A stretch of DNA of 64,000 nucleotides, taken from positions 2,046,001 to 2,110,000 of the forward strand of contig JAGVRJ010000005.1 in the NCBI GenBank assembly GCA_019059635.1, written 5' to 3'. This DNA comes from Proales similis (Eukaryota; Rotifera; Eurotatoria; Ploima; Proalidae). Each line of letters opens with the position of its first letter. Positions within the stretch are counted from its first letter, which is position 1. Under the pieces are notes generated by a model that saw only the letters and a list, made by a program, of their open reading frames with translations, searched no databases and was not told where the DNA came from. The position numbers and the translations under genes are program-made. Shown here one piece after another: positions 1-10,016 of this stretch.

Positions 1-1345
1 GAGGAGAAAAGCAATATATATCAAGTAAGAAGCAGCGATTGCCTTTTAGTTGATCAGGAGTAAAACTATGCGCCGCCTTAAGACAAGCCCAAGATGAGAA
101 TTAGTTTTTAGCTTCTAGATTTCTTATCGGAGCACATTGTCACCAACCATTTTTCGATTCTGAAATTGCCTGAATCGTTCAAGAGCCGATTGTTATTCTC
201 GGTTCGTAAATCTGAAAATTGGCAGAGTTTAATGCAGAGGTCGGAAGAGGTTGGTGAGTCGACAGAAACAGAAAGCCATCGGGTGTTTAGACTGAGTAAA
301 TTATTTAAGAAGTTTAAGGAAATACTGCTGGTCGGCTTATTTGACTTGCACTTGACTGATCCGGCCAAATCAAACAAATTTCGCTTCTGCTTTTGTTTTT
401 TCACTCAATTATTCAAACATGAGCGCAGAGAAGGAACTGAAACAAAGTGACTAAGAAGGAGGCGGCGAATGGCTAGAAAGAGAGCATTTGTCGAGTCAAC
501 ATCATTTTTTCACTTTTTATTTAATGTAGACAAATTTGCGTCAGCTTAGCATTTGTATTGATTAATATCCATTTCGGAATATTGCGATCGTACCGCGCCA
601 CGCCGACTCGACTGCCGCTTACGCATTGCTTTAATTTGCTCTAATTTGATTTGGGGCCGATATATTATTTTAATAAATTTAACCAGGCCCAAGTCGCATG
701 ACTTTATTACAAAGCAAAATGCTCACAGACCAAGTTAAATGAGCTTCGTCATGAGCAGACTAGCAGCTACTGGCACGAAGAGGAGGAAATTTTTCTTTTT
801 GGGGAGTAAAGTTGTGTTTGGTTAGAAACAATGGCTAAAGCGATTGACGCCATAGAGCAAACTAATTCACTTGGCAGATCGCATGCTACACGCAAATTCA
901 TTGGTGACGATAATGATGAACAGGTCGCTTTGTTAGCATTCGGCTATAAACAAGCAAGGTAGTCCGGCGAGAAGTTGAAAGTCATGGATTAACCAGGCCG
1001 AGTTATATAACACTTCAGCGATGCGTAAATGTCGCCGAGTCGCCTCGAACTGACGCCATCAGATTTTAATCACTTGGCAGGCCACCACGGACCTGGGTTG
1101 TGTTTGTTTTTAATTTGATACGAAAAAAAATCTTAAGCGCTTGCAGCGGCAACGGTCACATCTGGCGACATTTGACGCTCGTGCAAGAAGTAATATCTAA
1201 TTAGAGGAAAGAGATAAACAAACGTGACACAATATGCAATTAACAAAGTCCATATATAAGCCCTTGCTCTCTTTCTCTCGTGCACTTGTTCGCCTAAAGG
1301 AGAAGAATCGTTGTGGGCCGAAATTAAGCGCCTACAATTACGAAA
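1..1345. other. Intergenic region upstream of the chitin-binding protein gene
   Basis: No coding sequence could be supported here. Short open frames at about 108-450 on both strands overlap each other and resemble no family I know. The sequence is AT-rich with stops in every frame. The last 100 bases hold the promoter of the following gene, annotated separately. Confidence 0.6.
1253..1260 (+). promoter_or_regulatory. TATA box of the chitin-binding protein gene
   Basis: TATATAAG lies 86-93 bases before the first ATG (1346), leaving room for a start site near 1285-1290 and a 5' leader of about 60 bases. This spacing is normal for a focused animal promoter. The start site itself is inferred. 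Confidence 0.6.
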
Positions 1346-3013
1346 ATGCGATTTTTTATTCTTGCAGTGATTCTCGCCTCAACGATGCCGAGTGGTTGGT
1401 GTCAGGTTGAGAGCATGGGCTGTCGGCCGGGATCTCTAATTCCTCATGCAAACGACTGTGCCAAGTATCTGATCTGTGGCGATGTGAACATGCGCGTATT
1501 CACTTGCCATTCGCCTTTTCTGTTCAATGACCGACTCGAAATGTGCGATTGGGCCTCGAATGTTAATTGCAATCAGAGGCTCGCACACGAGTCGAGCATT
1601 TATCTCAGAGGTTTGTTCCTGTTTGATTCAAGTCCTAATACATCATCCGCATTCTCCTCCCCGATTCCATAACAGAGTCTGAGCCCGACCAAGGTTACAT
1701 AATCTGCTCGCCAGGCGCCATAGTTCAGCATCCAACGGATTGCAGTCTTTTCATTAAATGCGGATTTACCGACCTCGAGAACATAATCCTCAGATGCCCG
1801 GCCTCCACTCTATTCAATCCGATATCACAGACGTGCGAGTTGGCTCAGAACGTGGTTTGTAAGAATTCAACGTTCTTGTTGAGACCGAGCTCGGACAGCA
1901 CAACTGTGTCACCTCTTTTAGGTAAGCTCTTTAGAGGTCAACCAATCTAAATGCCTCTCGCTCGGCACAAGTTTGTTAAAGAGAAAATCTACTGTCGCCC
2001 GGGCTGTTTGATTCCTCACCCGACTGGTAATTCGGCCGCTCGTCTCTTTATTCTGGTTGGTGCGAAAGAACAACCAATTTCATTTCAGATTGCCGCAAGT
2101 TTATAAAATGCGGAGAGACGCTCGAGCAAAGAGTCGAGTACACATGTCCAAGCTCACTTCTCTACAACCCTTATATAAGAACTTGTGACATCGCCTCGAA
2201 CGTCGTTTGCAAATTTTACAACTACGAGTTCATAGACGACAACAGCACTGAGCCTTCTACGACCTACGAACCCTCTCTGAATGCTACAAGTGAGCATCTT
2301 TCCTTTTCTTGAGAATTTATTCGATTTAGTTGATTTTCTTTAAAGCGAACGACTATTCAATCGAGGCGGAAAACGCTACAGCCGAGTTCAATTCGACTGA
2401 TGATGCAGGCACCACATTGAGCGATGCAGGCACCACCCTGAGCGATGCTACTGTCTCTTACAACTCGACTGGTGCTGAATTGCCTGTCAATTCCACCGAT
2501 GCAACAGAGCAATCGTTGACAAGCACCGACCAAGGAGTAGACTCAACACAGTCGTCACTGGAAGCAAACACTGATCTGACGACTTCGGAAGCGTTTAATG
2601 AGACAAGCGAGGCTGAAATAAATCAGACATTGGAAAACAACGGAACCACTGAAACCACGAGTAGCGACCAAAGTTCAATTCCGTTGACTTCTTCGACAGG
2701 AGATGAAGTGGCTACAGAGTCAAGTTTAGACTTGAGCCAAACTTCAGTTGGAGACGAACTTAATTCGACTGTTAGCAGTTCTCTTTTGAATTCGAATGAT
2801 ACAACTCTGAATACGGAAATGGCCAACTCAACAGAATCGCCGGTCGACTTGAGTCTTAACGAAACTCAACTGCTCAATTCGACCGAAGCAAATTATTTTG
2901 CTCTTAAATCGGTCAGCTCAGTGCCGTGGAGTAATTTAATTTCGAATTTCTTTGCCTATCTGACTGGCAGCGACGAGCAAAACACCGACGGCAACGGTCT
3001 CTTTATTGTCTAA
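1346..3013 (+). CDS. Secreted protein with three CBM14 (peritrophin-A) chitin-binding domains and a mucin-like tail
   Basis: Five coding exons, 1346-1610, 1676-1921, 1982-2026, 2089-2289 and 2346-3013, join in one frame (474 aa, all introns phase 1). The protein starts with a hydrophobic signal peptide ending near GWC-Q. Three six-cysteine CBM14 modules follow at about residues 25-67, 92-145 and 172-235, each with the CxPG...DC...CG...CP/CH pattern. The third has an extra Cys (CRPGC). The rest is Ser/Thr/Asn-rich with about a dozen N-glycosylation sequons and a direct repeat AGTTLSD, typical of mucin-type peritrophins. By family knowledge such proteins bind chitin in peritrophic matrix or cuticle. 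A TATA box precedes the gene and AATAAA follows at 3116-3121. The gut versus cuticle role cannot be told from sequence. Confidence 0.88.
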
Positions 3014-3115
3014 ATATTCATTCAATAAGCCACGCCACAAGCTTTGTACTGAAGATGAGCAGTTTGCCTCAACTCGCTCTTATTTTCTTTTTATTTTCTG
3101 TTCTCATTTTTTATA

Positions 3116-3121
3116 AATAAA
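3116..3121 (+). terminator. Polyadenylation signal AATAAA for the chitin-binding protein gene
   Basis: AATAAA lies 103 bases after the stop codon at 3013, following a T-rich stretch. Cleavage is expected 10-30 bases downstream. Confidence 0.6.
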
Positions 3122-3307
3122 TCTGCCCACCAAATATCTTGTTAATTTTTGATGGGTTAACTTAATACCCGATTACCGATCCAAGTTTGAATTGAATTTA
3201 TTTTAATCGTTGTCCAGGAGGGGCAACCTAGCAACCTCGAAACTATGATGTGCGACCGTTTTTTGCTAGTACCAGATAGACCGTTTTGCTCGTGTTCATT
3301 GTTAGCT

Positions 3308-3487
3308 TTAGAGACGTAATTTTGACGGTAGGTCGTCAATCGCATTCTGCAGCAGCTTCTCGATGGCTTCTATGTTCCTGCGTGAGACCCAGATAGCGAT
3401 ATCGTCTACGAATATGGCAATTTTAACCAAAGAGCCTAAGCATGCTCTGACCACGTTATAGATTATGAATAGCAGATGGGTTCTATT
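3308..3487 (-). mobile_element. Decayed non-LTR retrotransposon (LINE, Jockey/R1-like) reverse transcriptase fragment
   Basis: Read on the minus strand, an ATG-less open frame of about 59 codons contains LLFIIYNVVRA, then KIAIFVDDIAIW, then RRNIEAIEKLLQNAIDDL. The F-V-D-D-I core is the catalytic YADD-type box of reverse transcriptases, and the helix after it is the pattern of arthropod Jockey-clade LINEs. The frame stops at 3308. A frame-shifted stretch further down (about 3170-3240) reads LLGC followed by LLDND, which resembles the later RT motif. No ends, poly-A tail or target-site duplication are visible, so this is a 5'- and 3'-truncated relic. Confidence 0.75.
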
Positions 3488-4241
3488 TCATATTCTATTA
3501 TAGAAATGGTCAAGTTTTATTTTTAATCTGTAAATTGATCAATTGATTCATTCTCAACCTTGCCTTAAAGCATTCTCTTCTGATGCTTTTCGAGTGCTCT
3601 CTTGTGAGATAGTTCTATTTTCATAGAAAAAAAAGGTTTAATATTTTTTTGCATTTAGGCTGAATTTTAAAATGGTGAATTTAATGACCTTGAGCTGAGA
3701 GCATGAAGTTGCGAGTAATAGCTGCCGACTCTTAACAACAATAAAGCAACAAGAACGACAGCGGTTTCTAAACCAAGCTAGGGAATTGTTTGTGGTCGGA
3801 TTTGAAACCGTCATGTTCGAGCAAACATTAACGACTCTCAAAGGCAAAGCGAGGATCAACTCTCATCGTAGATCATTAAGTGTCTAATCTCAAGCCTAAT
3901 AGTTAAGTCGCTACTTGAATAGCGGATGTTTAACTGCTAGTCTGGGGCTCAATATGTCGAGATGTTGACCACACCCTGACATGATAATTAGCCTGCGTCC
4001 CGTTGAAGAAAGGTGAAAATTCGCAACTTTCAACGATCGTTTCATTCGACTCGGGTATTCGTTTTCGACCGGCCGTCGTCTTGTTGCTCTACGCAAAAAG
4101 AGCCATTAGAAGGCTAATTAAAAAGGCAATCATTTACCCTGTCGACCAACTCAGCCAATATTTGCTTGTCTAGTCGATGTGAACTCGATCATATTCGGAC
4201 GCGTATTCAATTCGACTCCTCATTCATGCTTATTTGGCCAA

Positions 4242-7103
4242 ATGAACAGAAACATGTTGATAAAACTTTTGATCATAACCACAAGTCTTCTGTGCCTCCA
4301 GGTCGCTCCAATAACGCTTTATCAAATCGACGCAGGCAATGTGACTCAGAATCATACCAACTCGAGCACGCAGATCGAACTAGAACTATTTTTTGACTTT
4401 GATCAATTCAACACAAGTCTGGTCGATCCTACAGTAAATGGCACGAATCAATCGCATGTTGATTTTCAGGTTCAACTATTCCCGCAAAGATCTCAATCGA
4501 TTCAATCGTATACTTCAAGAGCTCATAGTTTAGTGAATCGATCTTTGAATGTATATTGGAGCCGATCGAATTCTAAAAACTCCCCGAGCGCTGACTTGCC
4601 AGTCAGAAAAGCGCTCGGTAGTCAAAAAACAATTCAAAACTCGTCTCAAACAAATATTCAAGGACAAAAAGTGTACTACGTTGAATTTGACATTCAAGTG
4701 AAACGATTTCGTCGCTTTGAGCCTCGTACTGGCGAAATAGAAATGGACTTGATGCTCGACTTCAAATGGTGGGATCTTAATCAAGAGGTGAAAAGCTGGC
4801 CAACGAGGGAGAAGATAGCCAAAGAGCGAATGGCCCTTCAGGAAGCGTTCTATCCCAGTCTTGAGTTTTACGATCCCAGTGTTCGTTTGGACATTAAAAA
4901 TCGAATACAAAGCATTCAGAACATTCAAATGGTCTACGAGGACATACCACGCACGCCAGATGCGATTATCGCCGAATACGAACGCTACCAGAGCAACCAC
5001 GACCTCGCCGAACTGGCACGACACAACTCGGACGTTTACGTCAAAGTGAAAAATCGAACTCTGAAGCGGAAAAAACTGCGCTACTATTCGTATCTTGAGC
5101 AGAACGCAACTATTTCGTTTTCCTGTGCTCGTGCAGGCACATCTCTGGACACGAGCTACTTTCCGCTTGACTACCATGTTTGCGATCTTGGCTTCAAGCT
5201 GCGTCCTCTTTCGCTGAGCAAAACTGGCCTCCTTTCTGCTGAGCCAGTGTTTTTGATATGGGCCGGCACCAAGTCGAACAGACTCATTCACGGAAACAGA
5301 ATGCTCGACTTTTTCCCGTACGACCAGCTGGTGGAAAGTTCAAGTGACTACAGCTGGATCAGGCACGAGTGGCAGTTGAAAAAAGTGGCCATCCTGTACG
5401 AGAACGCGACTGTTCCACTGCCTCCCAAGCATTTAAGCTACTCTGCGTCCAAACTGAAAATGAGCGACGATTTACTTGATCCGATTTTGGTTTCAAAGAA
5501 AAAGTCCCTGGTGCTGATGGAGAGATCACAGAATAGTAGGCTGACGAATGGTTCACTAGACACCAATCAAAACAAAAGTGAACCGAGCCAGAGGCAAAGA
5601 CCGAAAAGGCAAAGCTACGACGAGTCGAGTGGTGAAAGTATCAAGAACGACCAGAAACGCGTTAGTGTTAAGTTTTTCATTTACAGACGCCGAGAGCCGC
5701 AAATATTCGTGTTCGTTCTGCCGCCCATTTTGTTCACTTGCATCACATTTCTGGTGTTTTTGTTTCCCGACTCGAGCTCGAACGAAAAGCCGTTGATCGC
5801 TTTTCTAAACTTTGTCACTCTTCTTATCTACAACATTTACATGTTCAAGCTACTTGTCTACTCGTACGGCTTTCTAAAGCTACCTCTTGTCCTTCAATAT
5901 TCAAATTGCTTGATGGTCATTCAAATGGGCGTTCTTGCATACACTTGTCTGGCAAAAAGCATATTCCTCAACGGCTTCCTCACGTTCGACTCGTTCTACA
6001 GCTCAATTGAAGAGGCATACAGACGAATGTTGCTGATCGGCGATCGTCAATTGTATCCGACTGCTTCTAGCCTTTTGATCGACGACTTGAAAGGCCGAGC
6101 TGAACTGAGAGGCGAGAACGTGATTTATCATGGCTGTGAGGAAAACGGTTGCCTCAACAACAACGAAGTCAAATCGGTGAAGATGATGGATCCGCCCGAG
6201 AGGCCTACGATGCGCGGGCATGATAACGAGGCGATGAACGGCATTTCGATGATCGACGATGAGAACACCTACGTGACCTACAACAAAATAGAGTCAGCTG
6301 TTGGCCCGGCAACTAATCGATGCACTTGCACGCCAATGGAAACCGACGCAGACTGCTGCAACATTCAACAAGGCACGCTGAACGTGAGAATCAACGGCAT
6401 CAAGCTCCCGTACGGCTGTCTGAACGACCCAGACAATCGGCCGAGCATCTACGGAAATCAGCTCTATAAAAGCGAGGCTTATCTGCCGCTTGATTTTGAC
6501 CAGACAAGTCGAAGGTCGAGGAATGTGATTGGCAACTGGCCTTTCACAAAATACTGTTGTGCGTCCAGTCAAAGCCCTGAACTGAGAAAGTTGTCTTCGT
6601 CGCCAGTTTGCGAGCATATGCGACCTTATGACCAGACACGAGCACTATTCGACCGTATTGAAAGCAGCAAGCGAGCCTTCCTCTCAATAAGCACAGCAAC
6701 CACTCGCAATTTGGGCTCAGAATGCGATTACAGTGCTCATCTTGCTCGACTACGTGAGCCGGCTGTAGACAGGACTGTCCCGGTCAAAGACGTTCATCAC
6801 GCAGGAGCCAACGAGCTGGTCGGCGAGCTGGCAAGAAGCGGCGACTGTAAAACACTGATTCCGCAAATGTTCAATTCAGACGAGCCAGCCAGTTCTTTGT
6901 GGGCATTGAATTCGAACGTGCAGAGGTTGCTTAAAATAGAAGAGACGAACGTCAGAGACCGGCTGATGAAAGAAGAATGGAAGCGAAAAGCTCGTCTGTG
7001 TGACGCCATCTGCTGTCTGCTCGTCTTCTTCCTGCTCATATTTTGTTCAATTTTAATATTTATCATTCTTCCCTCAGTTCAGATTGACTCTTTGGTCGAC
7101 TGA
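4242..7103 (+). CDS. Divergent Cys-loop (pentameric ligand-gated ion channel) receptor, single exon
   Basis: 953 aa from the first in-frame ATG (4242). The reading frame extends upstream only through non-ATG codons. A signal peptide (about residues 5-22) leads into a long extracellular part rich in N-glycosylation sequons. It holds the WW-D strand motif (KWWDLNQ) and a Cys-loop whose second half, YFPLDYHVC, is canonical (C295 and C314). Four membrane segments follow: about 488-509 (preceded by RRREPQIF, with VLPPILF), 516-538, 548-572 and 923-945, with a roughly 340-residue cytoplasmic loop between the third and fourth, as in nicotinic, GABA and glycine receptors. The loop has 18 rather than 13 residues between cysteines, the second membrane segment lacks the usual leucine-ring pattern, and no vicinal Cys pair is seen. 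Ligand and ion selectivity are therefore unknown. It has no introns, unlike most neighbours. Confidence 0.8.
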   Translation: MNRNMLIKLLIITTSLLCLQVAPITLYQIDAGNVTQNHTNSSTQIELELFFDFDQFNTSLVDPTVNGTNQSHVDFQVQLFPQRSQSIQSYTSRAHSLVNRSLNVYWSRSNSKNSPSADLPVRKALGSQKTIQNSSQTNIQGQKVYYVEFDIQVKRFRRFEPRTGEIEMDLMLDFKWWDLNQEVKSWPTREKIAKERMALQEAFYPSLEFYDPSVRLDIKNRIQSIQNIQMVYEDIPRTPDAIIAEYERYQSNHDLAELARHNSDVYVKVKNRTLKRKKLRYYSYLEQNATISFSCARAGTSLDTSYFPLDYHVCDLGFKLRPLSLSKTGLLSAEPVFLIWAGTKSNRLIHGNRMLDFFPYDQLVESSSDYSWIRHEWQLKKVAILYENATVPLPPKHLSYSASKLKMSDDLLDPILVSKKKSLVLMERSQNSRLTNGSLDTNQNKSEPSQRQRPKRQSYDESSGESIKNDQKRVSVKFFIYRRREPQIFVFVLPPILFTCITFLVFLFPDSSSNEKPLIAFLNFVTLLIYNIYMFKLLVYSYGFLKLPLVLQYSNCLMVIQMGVLAYTCLAKSIFLNGFLTFDSFYSSIEEAYRRMLLIGDRQLYPTASSLLIDDLKGRAELRGENVIYHGCEENGCLNNNEVKSVKMMDPPERPTMRGHDNEAMNGISMIDDENTYVTYNKIESAVGPATNRCTCTPMETDADCCNIQQGTLNVRINGIKLPYGCLNDPDNRPSIYGNQLYKSEAYLPLDFDQTSRRSRNVIGNWPFTKYCCASSQSPELRKLSSSPVCEHMRPYDQTRALFDRIESSKRAFLSISTATTRNLGSECDYSAHLARLREPAVDRTVPVKDVHHAGANELVGELARSGDCKTLIPQMFNSDEPASSLWALNSNVQRLLKIEETNVRDRLMKEEWKRKARLCDAICCLLVFFLLIFCSILIFIILPSVQIDSLVD

Positions 7104-7210
7104 TTTAGATTACATTGACGATGAGTAGCTTGATCGAGTTTTGTCGCCCCTTCTTTAGTTTTTTTCTTCTTTTTTTTTCTTTCTATAATTATTCAGGCTT
7201 GCCATCCGTA

Positions 7211-7216
7211 AATAAA
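7211..7216 (+). terminator. Polyadenylation signal AATAAA for the Cys-loop receptor gene
   Basis: AATAAA lies 108 bases after the stop codon at 7103, after a T-rich tract. Confidence 0.55.
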
Positions 7217-8264
7217 ATGAATTCAACCAAACTTCTCAAAAGGTTTGTAAGAAAACTGTTCGCAACAGCGGCACTTAGCAAGAACTGTGACTCAAGAGGC
7301 GCGTGATCGTGCCCAGTTTTATCCGAGTAGAAAGCGAGGCCAATTTATTCTTATTTGAATGAGACGAGACTAAATGAGCGTCAGGAGTGCGCGATCTATA
7401 AAGCTCCAAGACTGAACAAAACGAGACTCACATTGAAAGTGAGCTTACGCGCAGCAGCTTTCCGCCCGTTTCTCAATTCTAGAGTGTTGACTAGTGTGCA
7501 GACAAGCAGACGTGAGCAAAACGTGTAATTACGTCATTAGAGCCAACCTACGGCAAGCATTATGAAAGCAACTGGATAAGCAGAGTGCAGCACAGGCGCA
7601 AGCAGGCAGAGCATGCGCTTTGGTCGGCTCATTTTAATATTAAAATGAGCTTTATGAATTGCCTCTTGTACATGTAGCGAACTGGTTTGCAATACGCAAA
7701 TATAAAAGCGAGTTACTAATGAGCTCTAAGCGCACACTCGCACACAAAAACAACCATCGCCATCATGATGGTTGGGCCAATTCAATTGAAATTTCACTTG
7801 CGAAAATGTGTGCGCTCTTTCGCTAGCGCGATAACTAGCCGCCATTTTGAATCTGACAAAAATTAGATTATGAGGCCAACGTGGCCATCGTCCAACACTG
7901 TGACACCACGTACTAATCAGATTTTCTCATTTGTTTAGACTTTTTCTTTCGCGTCGTTCGCAATCAGTCCGCGCGCAGTCCAGCAATTGCTTGCAAACCG
8001 AACAGATTGAGAGACAATAGAAAAAGGAGATCGCCAGCTCTTTTTTTTCAAATTTGAACCAGCCGCGTTGCGCCACAATCCACACGTCGCTAATATAGAA
8101 TCAGTCTATATACAAAACTTTATGTCGTTTGATAAAAACGCAAGGCTACTGGTAGCAGCCAATACGGAACTGTTGAACAAAATAGGCCATACAGGCAACA
8201 TAGATAAAATTGCGAAGTCAGCGCCACCAATAATTCATTACTTACGAGACTCGATCTTTTAAAG
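7217..8264. other. Intergenic region and eIF5 promoter/leader
   Basis: No coding sequence is supported. A TATA-like element TATAAAAG is at 7701-7708. A pyrimidine-rich, CpG-containing segment at about 7937-7985 looks like a housekeeping start-site region for eIF5. The open frame at 8068-8262 begins with TTG, not ATG, and is rejected as a gene. Confidence 0.5.
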
Positions 8265-9647
8265 ATGGCTGAAGAGTACTTGCCCATCCTCAAGGACAAC
8301 AAGGATCCGCACTACCGCTACAAGATGCCCAAGCTGACGGCCAAGGTTGAAGGCAGCGGAAACGGGATCAAGACCGTCATCACCAACATGACTGCAGTTG
8401 CCAAAGCCCTCGATCGTCCACCCTCTTACCCGACCAAATACTTTGGATGTGAGCTCGGCGCCAACGTGACCATGACCAGCGAGTTTGTGCTCAATGGCTC
8501 TCACGACGCCGACAAGCTTCTCAACCTTCTGTATGGCTTCATTCGAAAGTTTGTTCTCTGCAACAAGTGCAAGAACCCCGAGACCACTCTGACCGTGAGC
8601 GGACAGGTTATCAAGCAGAAATGCATCGCCTGTGGACATGAAGCCACTCTGACCAAGAGCTGGCACAAGCTGACCACCTACATCATCAACCATCCGCCGG
8701 ACGGCTCCGCTCCGGCCACCACTGGCAAGTCCAAGTCGTCCAAGAAATCAAAGAAAAATGGACACAACGACTCGAACGGAAGCCAGAGTCCGCCTCGAAA
8801 GACCATCGAAGAGGTTACTCCCAAACAGGACGATTTCGATGATGGATTCGATGACGAAGAGCTCACCACCGAGGCTTACAAAGAGCGTCTAAAAGAAATG
8901 TGCGAGGGCATGCAGAACGGTCTCTATCTGAATGATGCGCGTGAGAATGCCAACATATTCGCAGAGCTGTTGCTCAGCAAGAAAGAGAACCTCAGCGACC
9001 CGGCAGTTCGCAAAGAGCTCTACGACGAGGCCTGCAAGTTGGACATCAAGGACAAGGCCGTTCTTGTGCTCGCCGAGCATTTGTTCACCGAGAACATGAA
9101 AAATGAAATCGGCACCCACGCCAAGCTATTTCAACGCTTCTGTCTGGGCAACAAGAAGGCGCAAAAGTATTTGATGGGCGCGTTCGAAAAGCTCGTGGGC
9201 GAAGTGTACCAGGACAAGCTTTTGAACGAGTCCATGTGGATTCTAAAGACTCTTTACGACGAAGAAATAATGGAAGAGGAAGCGCTGCTCGAATGGGCAG
9301 CCAAAGAGTCGAAGAAGTACGTGAGCAAGGAAATGTCACGTGAAATTCACAAAAAAGTTGCTCCATTCATCGAGTGGCTCAAGACCGCCGAGGAAGAAGA
9401 CGACTCGGACGAGGACGAGGAAAGCGAAGAGGAACACGCCAAAGCCAACGGGCGAACAAACGGCAAGGACAGCAATGAAGATGATGAAGACGACGATGAT
9501 CTGTTCGAGTTCAGTCATCGTGTCACCGGAGCCGGAATCGAGGTGAAGCCCATCAACCCGGCCATGGATGCGCCCAAGCCTGTCAATGCGGACGTCGTGG
9601 CCGAGAATGGCCAGGATGCCGAGGACATTGACATTGATAACATTTAA
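8265..9647 (+). CDS. eIF5: Eukaryotic translation initiation factor 5 (eIF5)
   Basis: 460 aa, uninterrupted. The N-terminal domain carries RYKMPKL with the arginine (R18) that matches the eIF5 arginine finger acting on eIF2-GTP, then KVEGxGNGIKT and YPTKYFGCELG. The C-x2-C...C-x2-C zinc ribbon (CNKC...CIAC, about residues 99-124) follows. A Lys/Ser-rich linker leads to a C-terminal W2 (HEAT-like) domain at about 205-385 and an acidic tail. The protein is the GTPase-activating factor of the 43S preinitiation complex, acts in the cytosol, and its W2 domain contacts eIF2-beta and eIF3. Start context AAAGATGG is good. It lacks introns, in contrast with surrounding genes. AATAAA occurs at 9750-9755. 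Convergent with tropomodulin. Confidence 0.97.
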   Translation: MAEEYLPILKDNKDPHYRYKMPKLTAKVEGSGNGIKTVITNMTAVAKALDRPPSYPTKYFGCELGANVTMTSEFVLNGSHDADKLLNLLYGFIRKFVLCNKCKNPETTLTVSGQVIKQKCIACGHEATLTKSWHKLTTYIINHPPDGSAPATTGKSKSSKKSKKNGHNDSNGSQSPPRKTIEEVTPKQDDFDDGFDDEELTTEAYKERLKEMCEGMQNGLYLNDARENANIFAELLLSKKENLSDPAVRKELYDEACKLDIKDKAVLVLAEHLFTENMKNEIGTHAKLFQRFCLGNKKAQKYLMGAFEKLVGEVYQDKLLNESMWILKTLYDEEIMEEEALLEWAAKESKKYVSKEMSREIHKKVAPFIEWLKTAEEEDDSDEDEESEEEHAKANGRTNGKDSNEDDEDDDDLFEFSHRVTGAGIEVKPINPAMDAPKPVNADVVAENGQDAEDIDIDNI

Positions 9648-10016
9648 ACTCATTTATTAAAGCTCTTAGCTTACTACTTGGTCAACTAGTTGGCTCTTCT
9701 TAATTAGACGAGTGACATATTCACTCAAGCACTTTCATTATCGGTTCAGAATAAAGCTTGAAAACTAGAATATACAAGCGCTAATCAGTGAAATTTGCCC
9801 AATGCGATCGAGCCAACAACATTGTTGTTTCAGAGACTAATTATCAATTTTTTTATTCTTTAATAAAACCATATTTTTATGGGCTAAACAATGCGTCGAG
9901 TGAAACCAACAAAAACGAAAATAAAACTTGTGTGCATTTGCCAAGGAAGAGGAAGGCTCCTCTCAACTGATTTGATTATCAAGAGTTTATAGTTCCATAA
10001 GCTTGCACCGAAAAAT
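9648..10016. other. Convergent 3' intergenic region (eIF5 / tropomodulin)
   Basis: It holds the eIF5 polyadenylation signal (AATAAA, 9750-9755) and, on the other strand, AATAAA read from TTTATT at 9852-9857 for tropomodulin. No other feature is visible. Confidence 0.55.

Larger units (their letters stand above)
3014..4241. other. Intergenic region containing a retroelement remnant
   Basis: Apart from the polyadenylation signal at 3116 and the reverse-transcriptase scrap at 3308-3487, I see no supported gene. Small minus-strand open frames at 3638-3859 and 3911-4096 match nothing I recognise. They may be further decayed retroelement or simply chance. Confidence 0.5.

Noticed and set aside
3638..4096. 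Minus-strand open frames considered as more of the LINE element
   Set aside because: No endonuclease or RT motif could be recognised, so they are left unassigned.
4530..5291. 253-codon open frame on the minus strand inside the receptor gene
   Set aside because: It is a shadow of the receptor's coding frame. The plus-strand frame has the domain signatures.
8068..8262. Open frame of 64 codons just upstream of eIF5
   Set aside because: It begins with TTG rather than ATG, ends three bases before the eIF5 start and resembles no protein. It is most likely 5' leader.
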